A stretch of DNA of 64,000 nt from DATMER01 sp035556715 (lineage in GTDB: Bacteria; Acidobacteriota; Thermoanaerobaculia; Multivoradales; UBA5704): NCBI GenBank assembly GCA_035556715.1, contig DATMER010000001.1, forward strand, positions 12,203-76,202, written 5' to 3'. Made by a program: the position numbers and the translations under genes. Below, one piece after another: positions 36,386 to 45,394 of this stretch. The notes beneath the pieces were generated by a model. It worked only from the letters and a program-made list of their open reading frames with translations. It was not told the origin of the DNA and made no database searches. Each line of letters opens with the position of its first letter. Position 1 is the first letter of the stretch.

Positions 36386-39300
36386 TCAGGAGACCTCCTG
36401 GCGCCCTTTAGCCCAATCCCGGGCTCTACGGGCGTGCTCCTTCCAGGCCAGGGCGCCGCGTTGCTGCCCGGCCCGCGGCTGAAGGTTGTCGCGACCAGTA
36501 CCCGTCCGCCGGCCTTCCAGTCGCGCGGCAAGCAGTCGCAAGGTCGGGCTCTCGAACATGTCGACCAGCGACAGGTCCGCCCCCAGCGAGTGCCGCAACT
36601 CTTCCTGGACCGCGGCCATGGCCAGCGAGTGCCCCCCCAGGTCGAAGAAGTTGTCGTCGTCGCCGACGGCGCCGACACTCAGCACCCGGCGCCAGGCGTG
36701 CTCGATCGCACGCTCGACCTCGCCGCGCGGCGCCTCGGGTGCCGGTACCGCCGCGCGCGGAGGGGCTGCCTGAAGGAGGGCGTCGCGGTCCACCTTGCCG
36801 TGCGGCGTGAGCGGCAGCTTGTCCAGTGGCTGCAAGGTGGAGGGCACCATGTAGTCCGGCAGTCTGCGGCGCAGGAAGTCGCGCAGCTCGGCGATCAGAG
36901 CGGGCTTCGCCCATCCCGGACGCGGAGCGAACCAGGCGGCGAGGAAGGCGCCACCCGGGCCCTGGCTGGCCAGCACCGCCGCCTCCCGCACGGCGGGGTG
37001 CGCGGCCAGCGCGGCCTCGACCTCGCCCGGCTCCACGCGGAAGCCGCGCACCTTGACCTGAAGATCGATGCGCCCCAGGTATTCAAGAGTGCCTTCCGGG
37101 AGCTGGCGAGCGAGGTCGCCGGTCAGGTAGAGGCGCGCCCCCGGCTGCCCGGCGAACGGGTCGGGAATGAAGCGGGCCGCGGTCCCGGCGGCGTCACCGA
37201 GGTAGCCGACTCCCACGCAATCCCCTGCCACGGCAAGCTGCCCGGGGACGCCAATGGGCACCGGTTCCAGCCCGGAGTCGACCACCCAGAGGCGGGCGCT
37301 GGGGAGCGGCCGGCCCACCGGGGCGCCCATCTCGCCGTCCAGCCGATGGAAGCTGACCACGTCCGTGCACTCCGTGGGGCCATAGGTATTGACCAGCCGG
37401 GCATGGCAGCCGGCTGAAGCTCGCCATGGGGCGAGCCGCGCCATGGCGATCGGCTCGCCTCCGAGGAACACCCAGCGCAAGGAGGCCAGCTGCTCCCACT
37501 GCCCCCGATCGACGAGCGGATAGAAGGCGCTCGGTGTGCAGTTGATGCGGGTCACCCTGTCGCGCTCCACCATCGCCGCGATCCTCGCGGGCTCGTAGGC
37601 CGGCCCGAACTGCAGGCGGGCGCCGGCGGCGAGAGGACCCCAGAGGTTCTTCTGGGTGAGGTCGAAGCCCACTGAGCTCAAGACTAGGAAGACGTCCCCG
37701 GCCGTGACGCCGAACTCCTCCAGGTACCAGCGGACCAGGGCGTCGAATGCGCTCCGGACGACCCCGGCTCCCTTGGGCCTGCCCGTGGAGCCGGAGGTGA
37801 AGATCACATAGAGGAGGTCGTCGCCGCTCGCCGTGAAGGCGGGGTTGGACCGGGGGTAGCCGGCGAGCCGCTCTCCCTCGCCATCAAGGAGGAGCAGCCC
37901 GAAGGCGCAGGGCTGCGGCAGGCGACCGGCCAGGGGCGCGAGAGTGACCAGCCGCGACACCCGCGCCTGCTCCAGAATCAGGGCCCACCGGTCGGCCGGA
38001 TAGGAAGGATCGAGCGGCACGTACGCTCCCCCGGCCTTGACGATCCCCAGCATCCCTACCATCAGCTCGGGAGACGGGGGCAGGCAGAGGCCTACGAGAA
38101 TCCCCGGCCCGATCCCGAGCTCGCGCAGCCGGTGGGCGAGCTGGTTGGCACGGGCATTGAGCTCGCCGTAGGTAAGAGCCGAGCCCTCCGGCCCGACCAC
38201 CGCCAGGGCCTCCGGAGTCCGCGCGGCCTGCCGTTCGCAGCGCTCCACCAGGTCACTCTCTTCGAGGGTGAGCGCCGCGGGAGCATTCCACTCGCGCAAG
38301 GCCTGCTGCTCGGCGGGGGTGAGCAGCTGCAACTCGGCGACAGGCCGCTCGGGCTCGGCGGCCATGCCGGCGAGCAGGACCTCCAGGTGCGCCGCCATGC
38401 GCCGGACGGTAACCTCGTCAAACAAGGCCGTCTTGTAGTTGAACGTGAGGCGGAGCTCCGAGCCGGCGCGGGCGGCGAAGAGCGTCAGGTCGAACAGGGC
38501 CGGCCCGGGGTCGACCGCGAAAGGCTCGACGGCCAGCCCCGGCAGCGAAGGCAGCGGCGGCTCGTCCTCCACACTCAAGGCAACCTGGAACAGCGGGTTC
38601 GACCCCAGGTCGCGCTCGGCGCGCAGCTCTTCGACCAGGATCTCGAAAGGCAGGTCCTGGCAGGCATAGGCAGCGAGGGCATCCTTGCGGACACGCTCCA
38701 GGAGCTGGCGCCAGCCCGGCCGGCCGGCGAGGTCGGCGCGCAGCGCCAGCATGTTGACGCAGAAGCCGACCGTGCCGTGGAGCTCCGGCCGGCCCCGGCT
38801 CGCGACCGGAGAGCCGACGGAGAAATCCTGCTGACTGCAGTAGCGCGACATCAGCGCCTCGAAGGCCGCGAGCAGCGTCATGAACAGCGTGGCTCCGCTG
38901 CGCGCGCGGAGGGCATCGACGGCTGCGGCTGACAGCATCAGGTCCCAGCGCGCGCCGCGGAAGGTGGGCTGCGCCGGCCGGGGACGGTCGCCGCGCAGCC
39001 GGAGCGCCGGCAGCCCCTCCAGCCGCCTCCGCCAGTAGGCGCGCTGCCGTTCCATGGCGGGCGTCCGCACCAGCGCCTGCTGCCAGAGGGTGAAGTCCGC
39101 GTACTGGGCAGGCGGCGACAGTTGGCACGGGAGCCCCCGCTCCAGGGCGCCGTAAAGCGAGCCCAGCTCGTCGAAGAGCACCCCCATGGACCAGCCGTCC
39201 AGGACCAGGTGATGAACGGTCAGGAGCAGCAGGGACCGGCGGCCGGGTTCCAGGCGCAGCAGGACGGCACACAGGAGAGGCCCGGCCGCGAGGTCGAGCG

Positions 39301-42300
39301 GACGGCGCGCGCCGGTCTTCGCCAGGCGAGCAGCCTCGCGATCCCGCAGAGCCGCCGGCAGCGCTTCCAGATCCACCTCGGGCAGCGGCACGGAGGCCGC
39401 TGGCGCGATGCGCTGCACCGGACCCGCGTCGGTCATCGCGAAGGTCGTCCGCAGGGCTTCGTGGCGAGCGACGACCCCCTCCAGGGCGCAGCGCAGCGCC
39501 ACGGCCTGGAGGGGACCGCGCAAGACTAGGGCCCGCGCGACGTTGAGGAATGCCCCGCCGGGGACGAGCCGGTCCAGGAACCAGAGGCGCTGCTGCGAGA
39601 TTGAAAGCGGCGCGGTCCAGACCTCTCCCGGCCGTCGCCCCGGCGCCGCCGGGACCGGGGGCAGGGGCTCGGAGTCCCTCTCTCCTTGCGCGACCCGGCT
39701 GGCCAACTCGGCGAGGGTCGGGTGCTCGAACAGCGCGCGGAGGGGCAGCTCCACGCCGAAGGTCCGGCGCACCTCGGCCACCAGCCGGACCGCCAGCAGC
39801 GAATGACCGCCCAGATCGAAGAAGCTGTCGTGCCGGCCGATCCGGGTACGGCCGAGTGCCGCGGCCCACACGTCGGCCAGCAATTCCTCCACAGGACTCC
39901 GAGGCGCCGCGTATCCTTCCCCGGTCGCTTCGCCGGTCGCCAGCCCGGCGGCAGCGGCGCGATCCACCTTGCCGTTGGCCGTGAGCGGCAGATTGTCTAC
40001 GAGGGCCAGGCGCGACGGAACCATGGCCTCGGGGAGCCGTTCGCGCAACCAGGCCTTCAGCTCGGCAGCGGAAGGTCCTGGCTGTTGCACGGCTGCGCAG
40101 GCGGTCAGGGTGCGGCCGGCCGCATCCTCGACCGGGACCACGGTCGCCCCGCGTACGCCGGGGTGGCGCGCCAGCATGGCCTCGACCTCGGCGGGCTCGA
40201 CGCGCACGCCGGAGATCTTCACCTGCGAGTCCAGGCGTCCGAGGAAATCGAGGCAGCCGTCCGGCAACCAGCGCACGAGGTCACCGGTGCGGTACAGCCG
40301 CTCGCCCTCGCCAAAGGGGCTGGGCACGAAGCGCTCCGCCGTGAGGTCGGGAAGTCCGGCGTAGCCGCGGGCGATGCCGTCGCCCCCGGCATACAGCTCA
40401 CCGGGTACCCCCACAGGAACGGGCTGCAGATGGTGGTCCAGCACCCACACCAAGGTGTTGGGGACAGGGCGGCCGACGGGGACCGACGACTTCAGCGCGG
40501 CCGGGTGGAGCACGCGATGGCAGCAAGTGAACGTGGTCCCTTCGGTGGGGCCGTAGCCGTTCACGAAGACCATGCCCGGGCGAGAGGCAAGCAGCCGGCG
40601 CACGGCCCCGGGCGCGACCACGTCGCCGCCCGCCAGGACCTGCCGCACTCCTTCGAGCCCGTCCATCTCCTGGTCCATCCAGGCGTGGAAGAGCCCGGCC
40701 GTCAGCCAGAGCGCGGTGACACCCGATTCGCGGACCACTTGTCCCAAGCCGGCCAGGGTAGCCTTCTCGCCCGGGAAGAGCACCAGCCGGCCGCCGGTCA
40801 GCAACGGGGCCCAGATCTCCAGAGTCGAGGCGTCGAAGCCGGCCGGCGCGAGCTGCAGGAAGGCCTCGCCCGGGCCGGTCTGGAGGTAATCGGCGCCGTC
40901 GATCAGCCGCACCACGTTGCGGTGAGTGACCGCCACCCCCTTGGGGGTCCCGGTCGAGCCCGAGGTGTACATCACATAGGCCAGGTTGTCAGGATCGAGG
41001 CCGGCCGGAGAAACCTGCGGGAGCTCTCCGGCTGCGTCCCCGGCGTCCAGGCAGAGGACGGTGACGGGCCGGTTGGGCAGCCGGTCGGCAAGGGAGCCGG
41101 TGGTCACCAGGAGCGGCGCTCCGATGCCGGCCAGCAGCGAAGCCGATCGTTCCGCAGGCTGGGAGGGGTCGAGCGGCACGTAGGCTCCTCCAGCCTGGAG
41201 CACGGCGAGCACGGCCACGATCAGGTCCGGCGAGCGCTCGATCAGCAACCCGACCGGCACCTCGGGGCCGACCCCCAGAGCGCGAAGCCGGCGCGCCAGC
41301 CGATCCGCCCGGCAGTGCAGCTCGCGATAGGTGAGCGCTGTGGACCCGCAGGTGAGGGCGACGGCCTCGGGCGCGCGCGCCACCTGCCGGGCGAACAGCT
41401 CGGGCAGAGTCGCATCCCGGGCGTACGGCACGCGTCTCCCGCACCACTCCCCTAGGAGCTGACGACGCTCTTCCCGGGCGAGCAGCGGCAGATCGGAGAC
41501 CCGGGTGGCCGGCGCTTCGATGGCGGCGCTCAGGAGTGCTGCCCAGCGCTCTCCCATCCGATCGATCGTGGCCGCGTCGAAGAGATCGGTGCTGAACTCG
41601 ATCTCGGCCTCCAGGGCGCCGCCGGCCTCCCGCACGTAAAGCGTGAGGTCGGTCTTGGCCGTGTCGGTCGTCACCTCGATCGGGCTTGCTTCAAGGCCGG
41701 GCAACCGCAACGGCAGTGCCGGAGGCTGCAGCACGAGCATCACCTGGAACAGGGGCGTTCGGCCCAGGTCTCGCGCCGGGGCCAGCTCCTCGATCAGCTT
41801 CTCGAAGGGGAGATCCTGGTGCGCGTAGGCGGCCAGGGCCATTTCGCGCACCCGCGCCAGCAGCTCGCCGAACGCCGGATCGCCGTTCAGCCGGACCCGC
41901 AGCGCCAGGGTATTGACGAAGAACCCGATGAGCCCCTCGACCTCGGCCCGGTTGCGGTTGGCGATCGGAGTGCCGACGGCGAGGTCCTCGCTGCCTGCGT
42001 GCCGGGAGAGCAGGGCGGCGAAGGCGGCAAGCAGGACCATGAACGGGGTGACGCCGCGGGGCCGGCCGGCCTCCTCGATCCGTTGCGCGAGGCCAGGAGG
42101 CAGGACGAGCGGCCGGCGCGCGCCGCGGAAGCTCTGCACCGGCGGGCGCGGGCGGTCGCCCGGCAGGTCCAGGGCGGGCAGCTCCGCGAGCGTCCCCGAC
42201 CAGAAGCGGAGCTGCCCGGCCAGCACCTCGCCCTGGAGCCAGCGCCTCTGCCAGACCGCGAAGTCCGCGTACTGCAGAGGCAGCTCGGGAAGCGGGGAGG

Positions 42301-44113
42301 GCCGGCCAGCGGCGAAGGCCGTGTAGAGAGCTTCCAACTCGCGCTCGAAGACCGCTCGCGACCAGCGGTCGAAGACCACGTGGTGGAGCTGCAGGTTGAG
42401 CCGCCAGTCCTCCTCCCCGAGGCGCGCCAGCTCGCCCCGGATCAGCGGCCCGCTCGTCAGGTCGAAGGGCCGGGTCAGCGCCTCGCGAGCCCGCTTCTGT
42501 GCCACTTCTTCCTGCGTATCGATTTCGAGCAGCTCCAGCGGGAAGGAGGGACCGATCATCTGAACCGGCTCGCCGTCCTGCTCGGCGAAGACGGTGCGCA
42601 GCGCCTCGTGGCGCCGGACGATCTCCTCAAGACTGCGGCGCAGGGCCGTGGCGTCAAGCCGTCCCCGGATGCGGAATGAGGCGGCGATGTTGTACAGCGG
42701 GCTGCCGGGTTCGAGACGGTCCAGGAACCAGAGCCGGCGCTGCGCGAAGGAGAGCGGCAGGGGGCCGCTCCGGGACACCGGTGCCAGAGGCGGAGCCGGC
42801 GGGGCCGAGCCCGCCCCGGCCAGGGCCCGCGCCAGACCCGCCGGGGTTGGTGTCGCGAAGATCTGCTCCAGCGCGATCTCCACGCCCCAGGCCTGGCGAA
42901 CCCGCGAGACGAGCTGCGTCGCCAGCAGGGAGTGCCCTCCCAGGTCGAAGAAGCTGTCGCCCGGTCCGACCTGCTTGACGCCGAGCAGCTCCCGGAACAG
43001 TCCTGCCAGGGCGTCCAGGCTCGCCGCGTCGTGGGGCGGCCCGGTCCCCGGCTTCTCCTTCCGCCGCGCCACCTTTCTCCAGGGTCCTGCCGACCCTTCC
43101 GGCCGGACTCCCAGGCGCCAGAGCCGGCCGGCGGCGTCGAGCAGGACGGCTGTGTCCGGCTGCGGGTCGGCGGGGTGCCGCATCGAGGCCACGACACGCT
43201 GCGGATCCACCCCGGGCTGGCGCCGGGCGAGGGTGCTCAGGGTGGTGCCCGGCCCGACCTCCAGCAGGATGCGGCGCGAGTCCCGCGCCAATTCCGTGAC
43301 CCCCTCGGCAAAGCGCACGGTCTGCCGCAGGTGGCGCGCCCAGTACGCCGGGTTGGTGGCTTCGGCGGCCGTGACCCAGGTGCCGGTTACGTTGGAAACA
43401 TAGGGGATCGAGGGGGACGAGAGCGCCAGCTCCGCCACGAACCGCCGGAACGGCTGCTGGATCGGATCGACCAGAAGGCAGTGGCTCGCACCCTCCACCG
43501 GCACACGCCGGTGCTTGACTCCGCGGGCGGAGAGCGTGCCCTGGAGCTCCTCCAGGGCATCGGCGTAGCCGGCCACCACGCACAGGTCCGGGGCGTTGAC
43601 GGCCGCGAGCGAGAGCCGTTCGCCCAGGAGGGGGGCTACCTCTTCGGCCGGGAGGGTGACGGTCAGCATCCCCGCACCTTTCAGCGTTTCGAACAGATGG
43701 CCGCGGTGGACCAGGAGGGCCACGGCGTCCTCCAGGCGAAAGACCCCGGACAGCGTGGCGGCCACGTACTCGCCGAAGCTGTGCCCGATCAGGGCCGTGG
43801 GCCGGAGGCCCCAGCTCGCCCAGAGCCCCGCCAGAGCCCACTCGACCGCGAACAGGGCAGGCAGGAAGATGGTGGGCCGGGCCAGCGCCCGCCGCGCCTC
43901 CTGGGCATCCTCCGGAGCCGGGAAGAGCACGGTTCTCAGGTCCAGATCCAGCCGAGGGGTGAACAGGTCGCAGCAGCGGTCGACCTCCCGGCGGAAGGCC
44001 TCCTCCGTCAGGTACAGCTCCTTCCCCATGTCCACGTGTTGCGCCCCGCCGCCGGGGAAGAGGAAGGCGACCTCTGGGGGCGCCGCGGATCTCCTGGAAG
44101 AGCGGCCGGGCAT
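36386..44113 (-). CDS. NRPS with N-terminal acyltransferase, AT-T-C-A-T-C-A-T
   Basis: 2575-residue synthetase. Domains: AT 12-330 (FPGGGAQ at 19; GHSFGE Ser 112; GASH at 208 where malonyl-type ATs have HAFH), T (Ser 395), C 450-880 (HHVVFDR at 577), A 900-1390, T (Ser 1438), C 1500-1935 (HHLVLDG at 1634), A 1950-2445, T (Ser 2497). No ketosynthase precedes the AT-T pair. The first A domain reads D-A-L-W-L-G-G-T-F (valine-like). The second reads D-L-K-N-F-G-T-D-V, which I cannot assign. The gene starts two bases after the crotonyl-CoA carboxylase/reductase stop and ends one base before the radical SAM gene. The AT may act as a loading unit or as the selector for the unusual extender made by that neighbour. 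Confidence 0.93.
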   Translation of the reverse strand: MPGRSSRRSAAPPEVAFLFPGGGAQHVDMGKELYLTEEAFRREVDRCCDLFTPRLDLDLRTVLFPAPEDAQEARRALARPTIFLPALFAVEWALAGLWASWGLRPTALIGHSFGEYVAATLSGVFRLEDAVALLVHRGHLFETLKGAGMLTVTLPAEEVAPLLGERLSLAAVNAPDLCVVAGYADALEELQGTLSARGVKHRRVPVEGASHCLLVDPIQQPFRRFVAELALSSPSIPYVSNVTGTWVTAAEATNPAYWARHLRQTVRFAEGVTELARDSRRILLEVGPGTTLSTLARRQPGVDPQRVVASMRHPADPQPDTAVLLDAAGRLWRLGVRPEGSAGPWRKVARRKEKPGTGPPHDAASLDALAGLFRELLGVKQVGPGDSFFDLGGHSLLATQLVSRVRQAWGVEIALEQIFATPTPAGLARALAGAGSAPPAPPLAPVSRSGPLPLSFAQRRLWFLDRLEPGSPLYNIAASFRIRGRLDATALRRSLEEIVRRHEALRTVFAEQDGEPVQMIGPSFPLELLEIDTQEEVAQKRAREALTRPFDLTSGPLIRGELARLGEEDWRLNLQLHHVVFDRWSRAVFERELEALYTAFAAGRPSPLPELPLQYADFAVWQRRWLQGEVLAGQLRFWSGTLAELPALDLPGDRPRPPVQSFRGARRPLVLPPGLAQRIEEAGRPRGVTPFMVLLAAFAALLSRHAGSEDLAVGTPIANRNRAEVEGLIGFFVNTLALRVRLNGDPAFGELLARVREMALAAYAHQDLPFEKLIEELAPARDLGRTPLFQVMLVLQPPALPLRLPGLEASPIEVTTDTAKTDLTLYVREAGGALEAEIEFSTDLFDAATIDRMGERWAALLSAAIEAPATRVSDLPLLAREERRQLLGEWCGRRVPYARDATLPELFARQVARAPEAVALTCGSTALTYRELHCRADRLARRLRALGVGPEVPVGLLIERSPDLIVAVLAVLQAGGAYVPLDPSQPAERSASLLAGIGAPLLVTTGSLADRLPNRPVTVLCLDAGDAAGELPQVSPAGLDPDNLAYVMYTSGSTGTPKGVAVTHRNVVRLIDGADYLQTGPGEAFLQLAPAGFDASTLEIWAPLLTGGRLVLFPGEKATLAGLGQVVRESGVTALWLTAGLFHAWMDQEMDGLEGVRQVLAGGDVVAPGAVRRLLASRPGMVFVNGYGPTEGTTFTCCHRVLHPAALKSSVPVGRPVPNTLVWVLDHHLQPVPVGVPGELYAGGDGIARGYAGLPDLTAERFVPSPFGEGERLYRTGDLVRWLPDGCLDFLGRLDSQVKISGVRVEPAEVEAMLARHPGVRGATVVPVEDAAGRTLTACAAVQQPGPSAAELKAWLRERLPEAMVPSRLALVDNLPLTANGKVDRAAAAGLATGEATGEGYAAPRSPVEELLADVWAAALGRTRIGRHDSFFDLGGHSLLAVRLVAEVRRTFGVELPLRALFEHPTLAELASRVAQGERDSEPLPPVPAAPGRRPGEVWTAPLSISQQRLWFLDRLVPGGAFLNVARALVLRGPLQAVALRCALEGVVARHEALRTTFAMTDAGPVQRIAPAASVPLPEVDLEALPAALRDREAARLAKTGARRPLDLAAGPLLCAVLLRLEPGRRSLLLLTVHHLVLDGWSMGVLFDELGSLYGALERGLPCQLSPPAQYADFTLWQQALVRTPAMERQRAYWRRRLEGLPALRLRGDRPRPAQPTFRGARWDLMLSAAAVDALRARSGATLFMTLLAAFEALMSRYCSQQDFSVGSPVASRGRPELHGTVGFCVNMLALRADLAGRPGWRQLLERVRKDALAAYACQDLPFEILVEELRAERDLGSNPLFQVALSVEDEPPLPSLPGLAVEPFAVDPGPALFDLTLFAARAGSELRLTFNYKTALFDEVTVRRMAAHLEVLLAGMAAEPERPVAELQLLTPAEQQALREWNAPAALTLEESDLVERCERQAARTPEALAVVGPEGSALTYGELNARANQLAHRLRELGIGPGILVGLCLPPSPELMVGMLGIVKAGGAYVPLDPSYPADRWALILEQARVSRLVTLAPLAGRLPQPCAFGLLLLDGEGERLAGYPRSNPAFTASGDDLLYVIFTSGSTGRPKGAGVVRSAFDALVRWYLEEFGVTAGDVFLVLSSVGFDLTQKNLWGPLAAGARLQFGPAYEPARIAAMVERDRVTRINCTPSAFYPLVDRGQWEQLASLRWVFLGGEPIAMARLAPWRASAGCHARLVNTYGPTECTDVVSFHRLDGEMGAPVGRPLPSARLWVVDSGLEPVPIGVPGQLAVAGDCVGVGYLGDAAGTAARFIPDPFAGQPGARLYLTGDLARQLPEGTLEYLGRIDLQVKVRGFRVEPGEVEAALAAHPAVREAAVLASQGPGGAFLAAWFAPRPGWAKPALIAELRDFLRRRLPDYMVPSTLQPLDKLPLTPHGKVDRDALLQAAPPRAAVPAPEAPRGEVERAIEHAWRRVLSVGAVGDDDNFFDLGGHSLAMAAVQEELRHSLGADLSLVDMFESPTLRLLAARLEGRRTGTGRDNLQPRAGQQRGALAWKEHARRARDWAKGRQEVS

Positions 44114-44115
44114 GC

Positions 44116-45378
44116 TCAGCTCTCCCTCGCTCCCTGGCCGGGCCCGGGTGCACCGATGAGAACCGCCATGTTGCCATGGGGATGGCGGTTCTCGGCCATG
44201 AGGCCGTGGGCCGCCGCCAGCTCTTCGAAGGCAAACGTCCGGGACAGGGTCGGATCGATTCGGCGCCGGTCGATCAGCTCGGTCACCCGCAAGGCCTCCT
44301 CGTCCCCGAAGGCGTGGGATCCCTGCAGACGCTTCTGGCGGATCCAGAGGTAGCGCAGGTCCAGGGTGCCGTTGTAGCCCGTGGTGCCGCCGCAGAGCAC
44401 GACCATGCCGCCCGGAGCGCAGACGTAGAGGGAGGTGGGCAGCGTATCCTCACCGGGGTGCTCCACGACCAGCCGCGGGCTGGCTCGCTCGCCCGCGGCC
44501 TCCCAGACGGCCTCGCCGAAGGCGCGTGCTCCCTCAAGCCAGCGGTCGTAGGCCGCGGCATCGTCCCAGCTGGGGAGCTGGCCCCAGTGAGTGAAGCGGG
44601 TGCGGTCGATGCAGCCCACGGCGCCGATCCGCAGGCAGAACTCGAACTTCTCCTCCGAGCTCACGACCGCCACGGGCCGGGCCCCGGCCGCCCGGGCGAT
44701 CTGGATGGCGAGCGAGCCCAGGCCTCCGGCCCCGCCCCAGACCAGGACCACGTCCCCCTGAGACAGGGTATGCCCGGCGTGGCCGTGCAGCATGCGCCAA
44801 GCGGAGCCCCCCGCCGCCATGTAGGAGGCCGCGTCCTCCCAGGTGAGCCGCCGCGGCTTGCGGAAGCACTGGTGGGCCTGCGGCTTGGCGAACTGGGCGA
44901 AGGTACCCCAGTTGCTCTCATATCCCCAGGCGCGGAAGGTGGGGCTGTGCACCGGGTCGCCGCCGGCGAGGACGGTCGGGCAGCCCGAATCCCATTGGGA
45001 ACCGTGGATTGCCACCTCGTCGCCCACCTCCAGCCCACGGACGCCCGGCCCCAGCTTGTAGACGATGCCGCTCCCCTCGCTGCCCGCGATGTGGAAGTCC
45101 TCGGCCGCGCCGCGCCGCCGGCGCAGCGCGATCACGTCGAGCGGGCGCGCCTGGCAGGCCCACAGGCCGTTGTAGTTGATCCCAGCGGCCATGACATAGA
45201 CCAGCACCTCGCCTTCCTCAGGCTCGGGGGTCTCGATCACCTCGGCCTGGAAGGCCTGCCGCGGATCGCCGTAACGCTCGCGGCGCACCAGCCAGCCATG
45301 CATGAGCGCCGGCACCATCCCGAGCGGCGGGCGCTCCCCCACGGGGTAGAGATCGGGCTCGGCGGCGCGCTTGGCCAT
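44116..45378 (-). CDS. ccr: Crotonyl-CoA carboxylase/reductase, alkylmalonyl-CoA supply
   Basis: 420-residue medium-chain dehydrogenase of the crotonyl-CoA carboxylase/reductase type, which reductively carboxylates 2-enoyl-CoA with NADPH and CO2 to alkylmalonyl-CoA. Family blocks are RRERYGDPRQAFQAEVIETP, AAGINYNGLWAC, GSEGSGIVYKLGPGV, WGYESNWGTFAQFAKPQ and the nucleotide loop VWGGAGGLGSLAIQIA. The Asn of AAGINYN, the Glu of WGYE and the His of LQGSHAF, which hold CO2 in characterised members, are kept, so carboxylation rather than plain reduction is likely. ATG 45378 has GAGGAG upstream. Sitting inside the operon, it most likely feeds ethyl- or longer alkylmalonyl-CoA to one of the four AT domains. 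Confidence 0.88.
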   Translation of the reverse strand: MAKRAAEPDLYPVGERPPLGMVPALMHGWLVRRERYGDPRQAFQAEVIETPEPEEGEVLVYVMAAGINYNGLWACQARPLDVIALRRRRGAAEDFHIAGSEGSGIVYKLGPGVRGLEVGDEVAIHGSQWDSGCPTVLAGGDPVHSPTFRAWGYESNWGTFAQFAKPQAHQCFRKPRRLTWEDAASYMAAGGSAWRMLHGHAGHTLSQGDVVLVWGGAGGLGSLAIQIARAAGARPVAVVSSEEKFEFCLRIGAVGCIDRTRFTHWGQLPSWDDAAAYDRWLEGARAFGEAVWEAAGERASPRLVVEHPGEDTLPTSLYVCAPGGMVVLCGGTTGYNGTLDLRYLWIRQKRLQGSHAFGDEEALRVTELIDRRRIDPTLSRTFAFEELAAAHGLMAENRHPHGNMAVLIGAPGPGQGARES

Positions 45379-45394
45379 GGCTCCTCGTGCCGGC

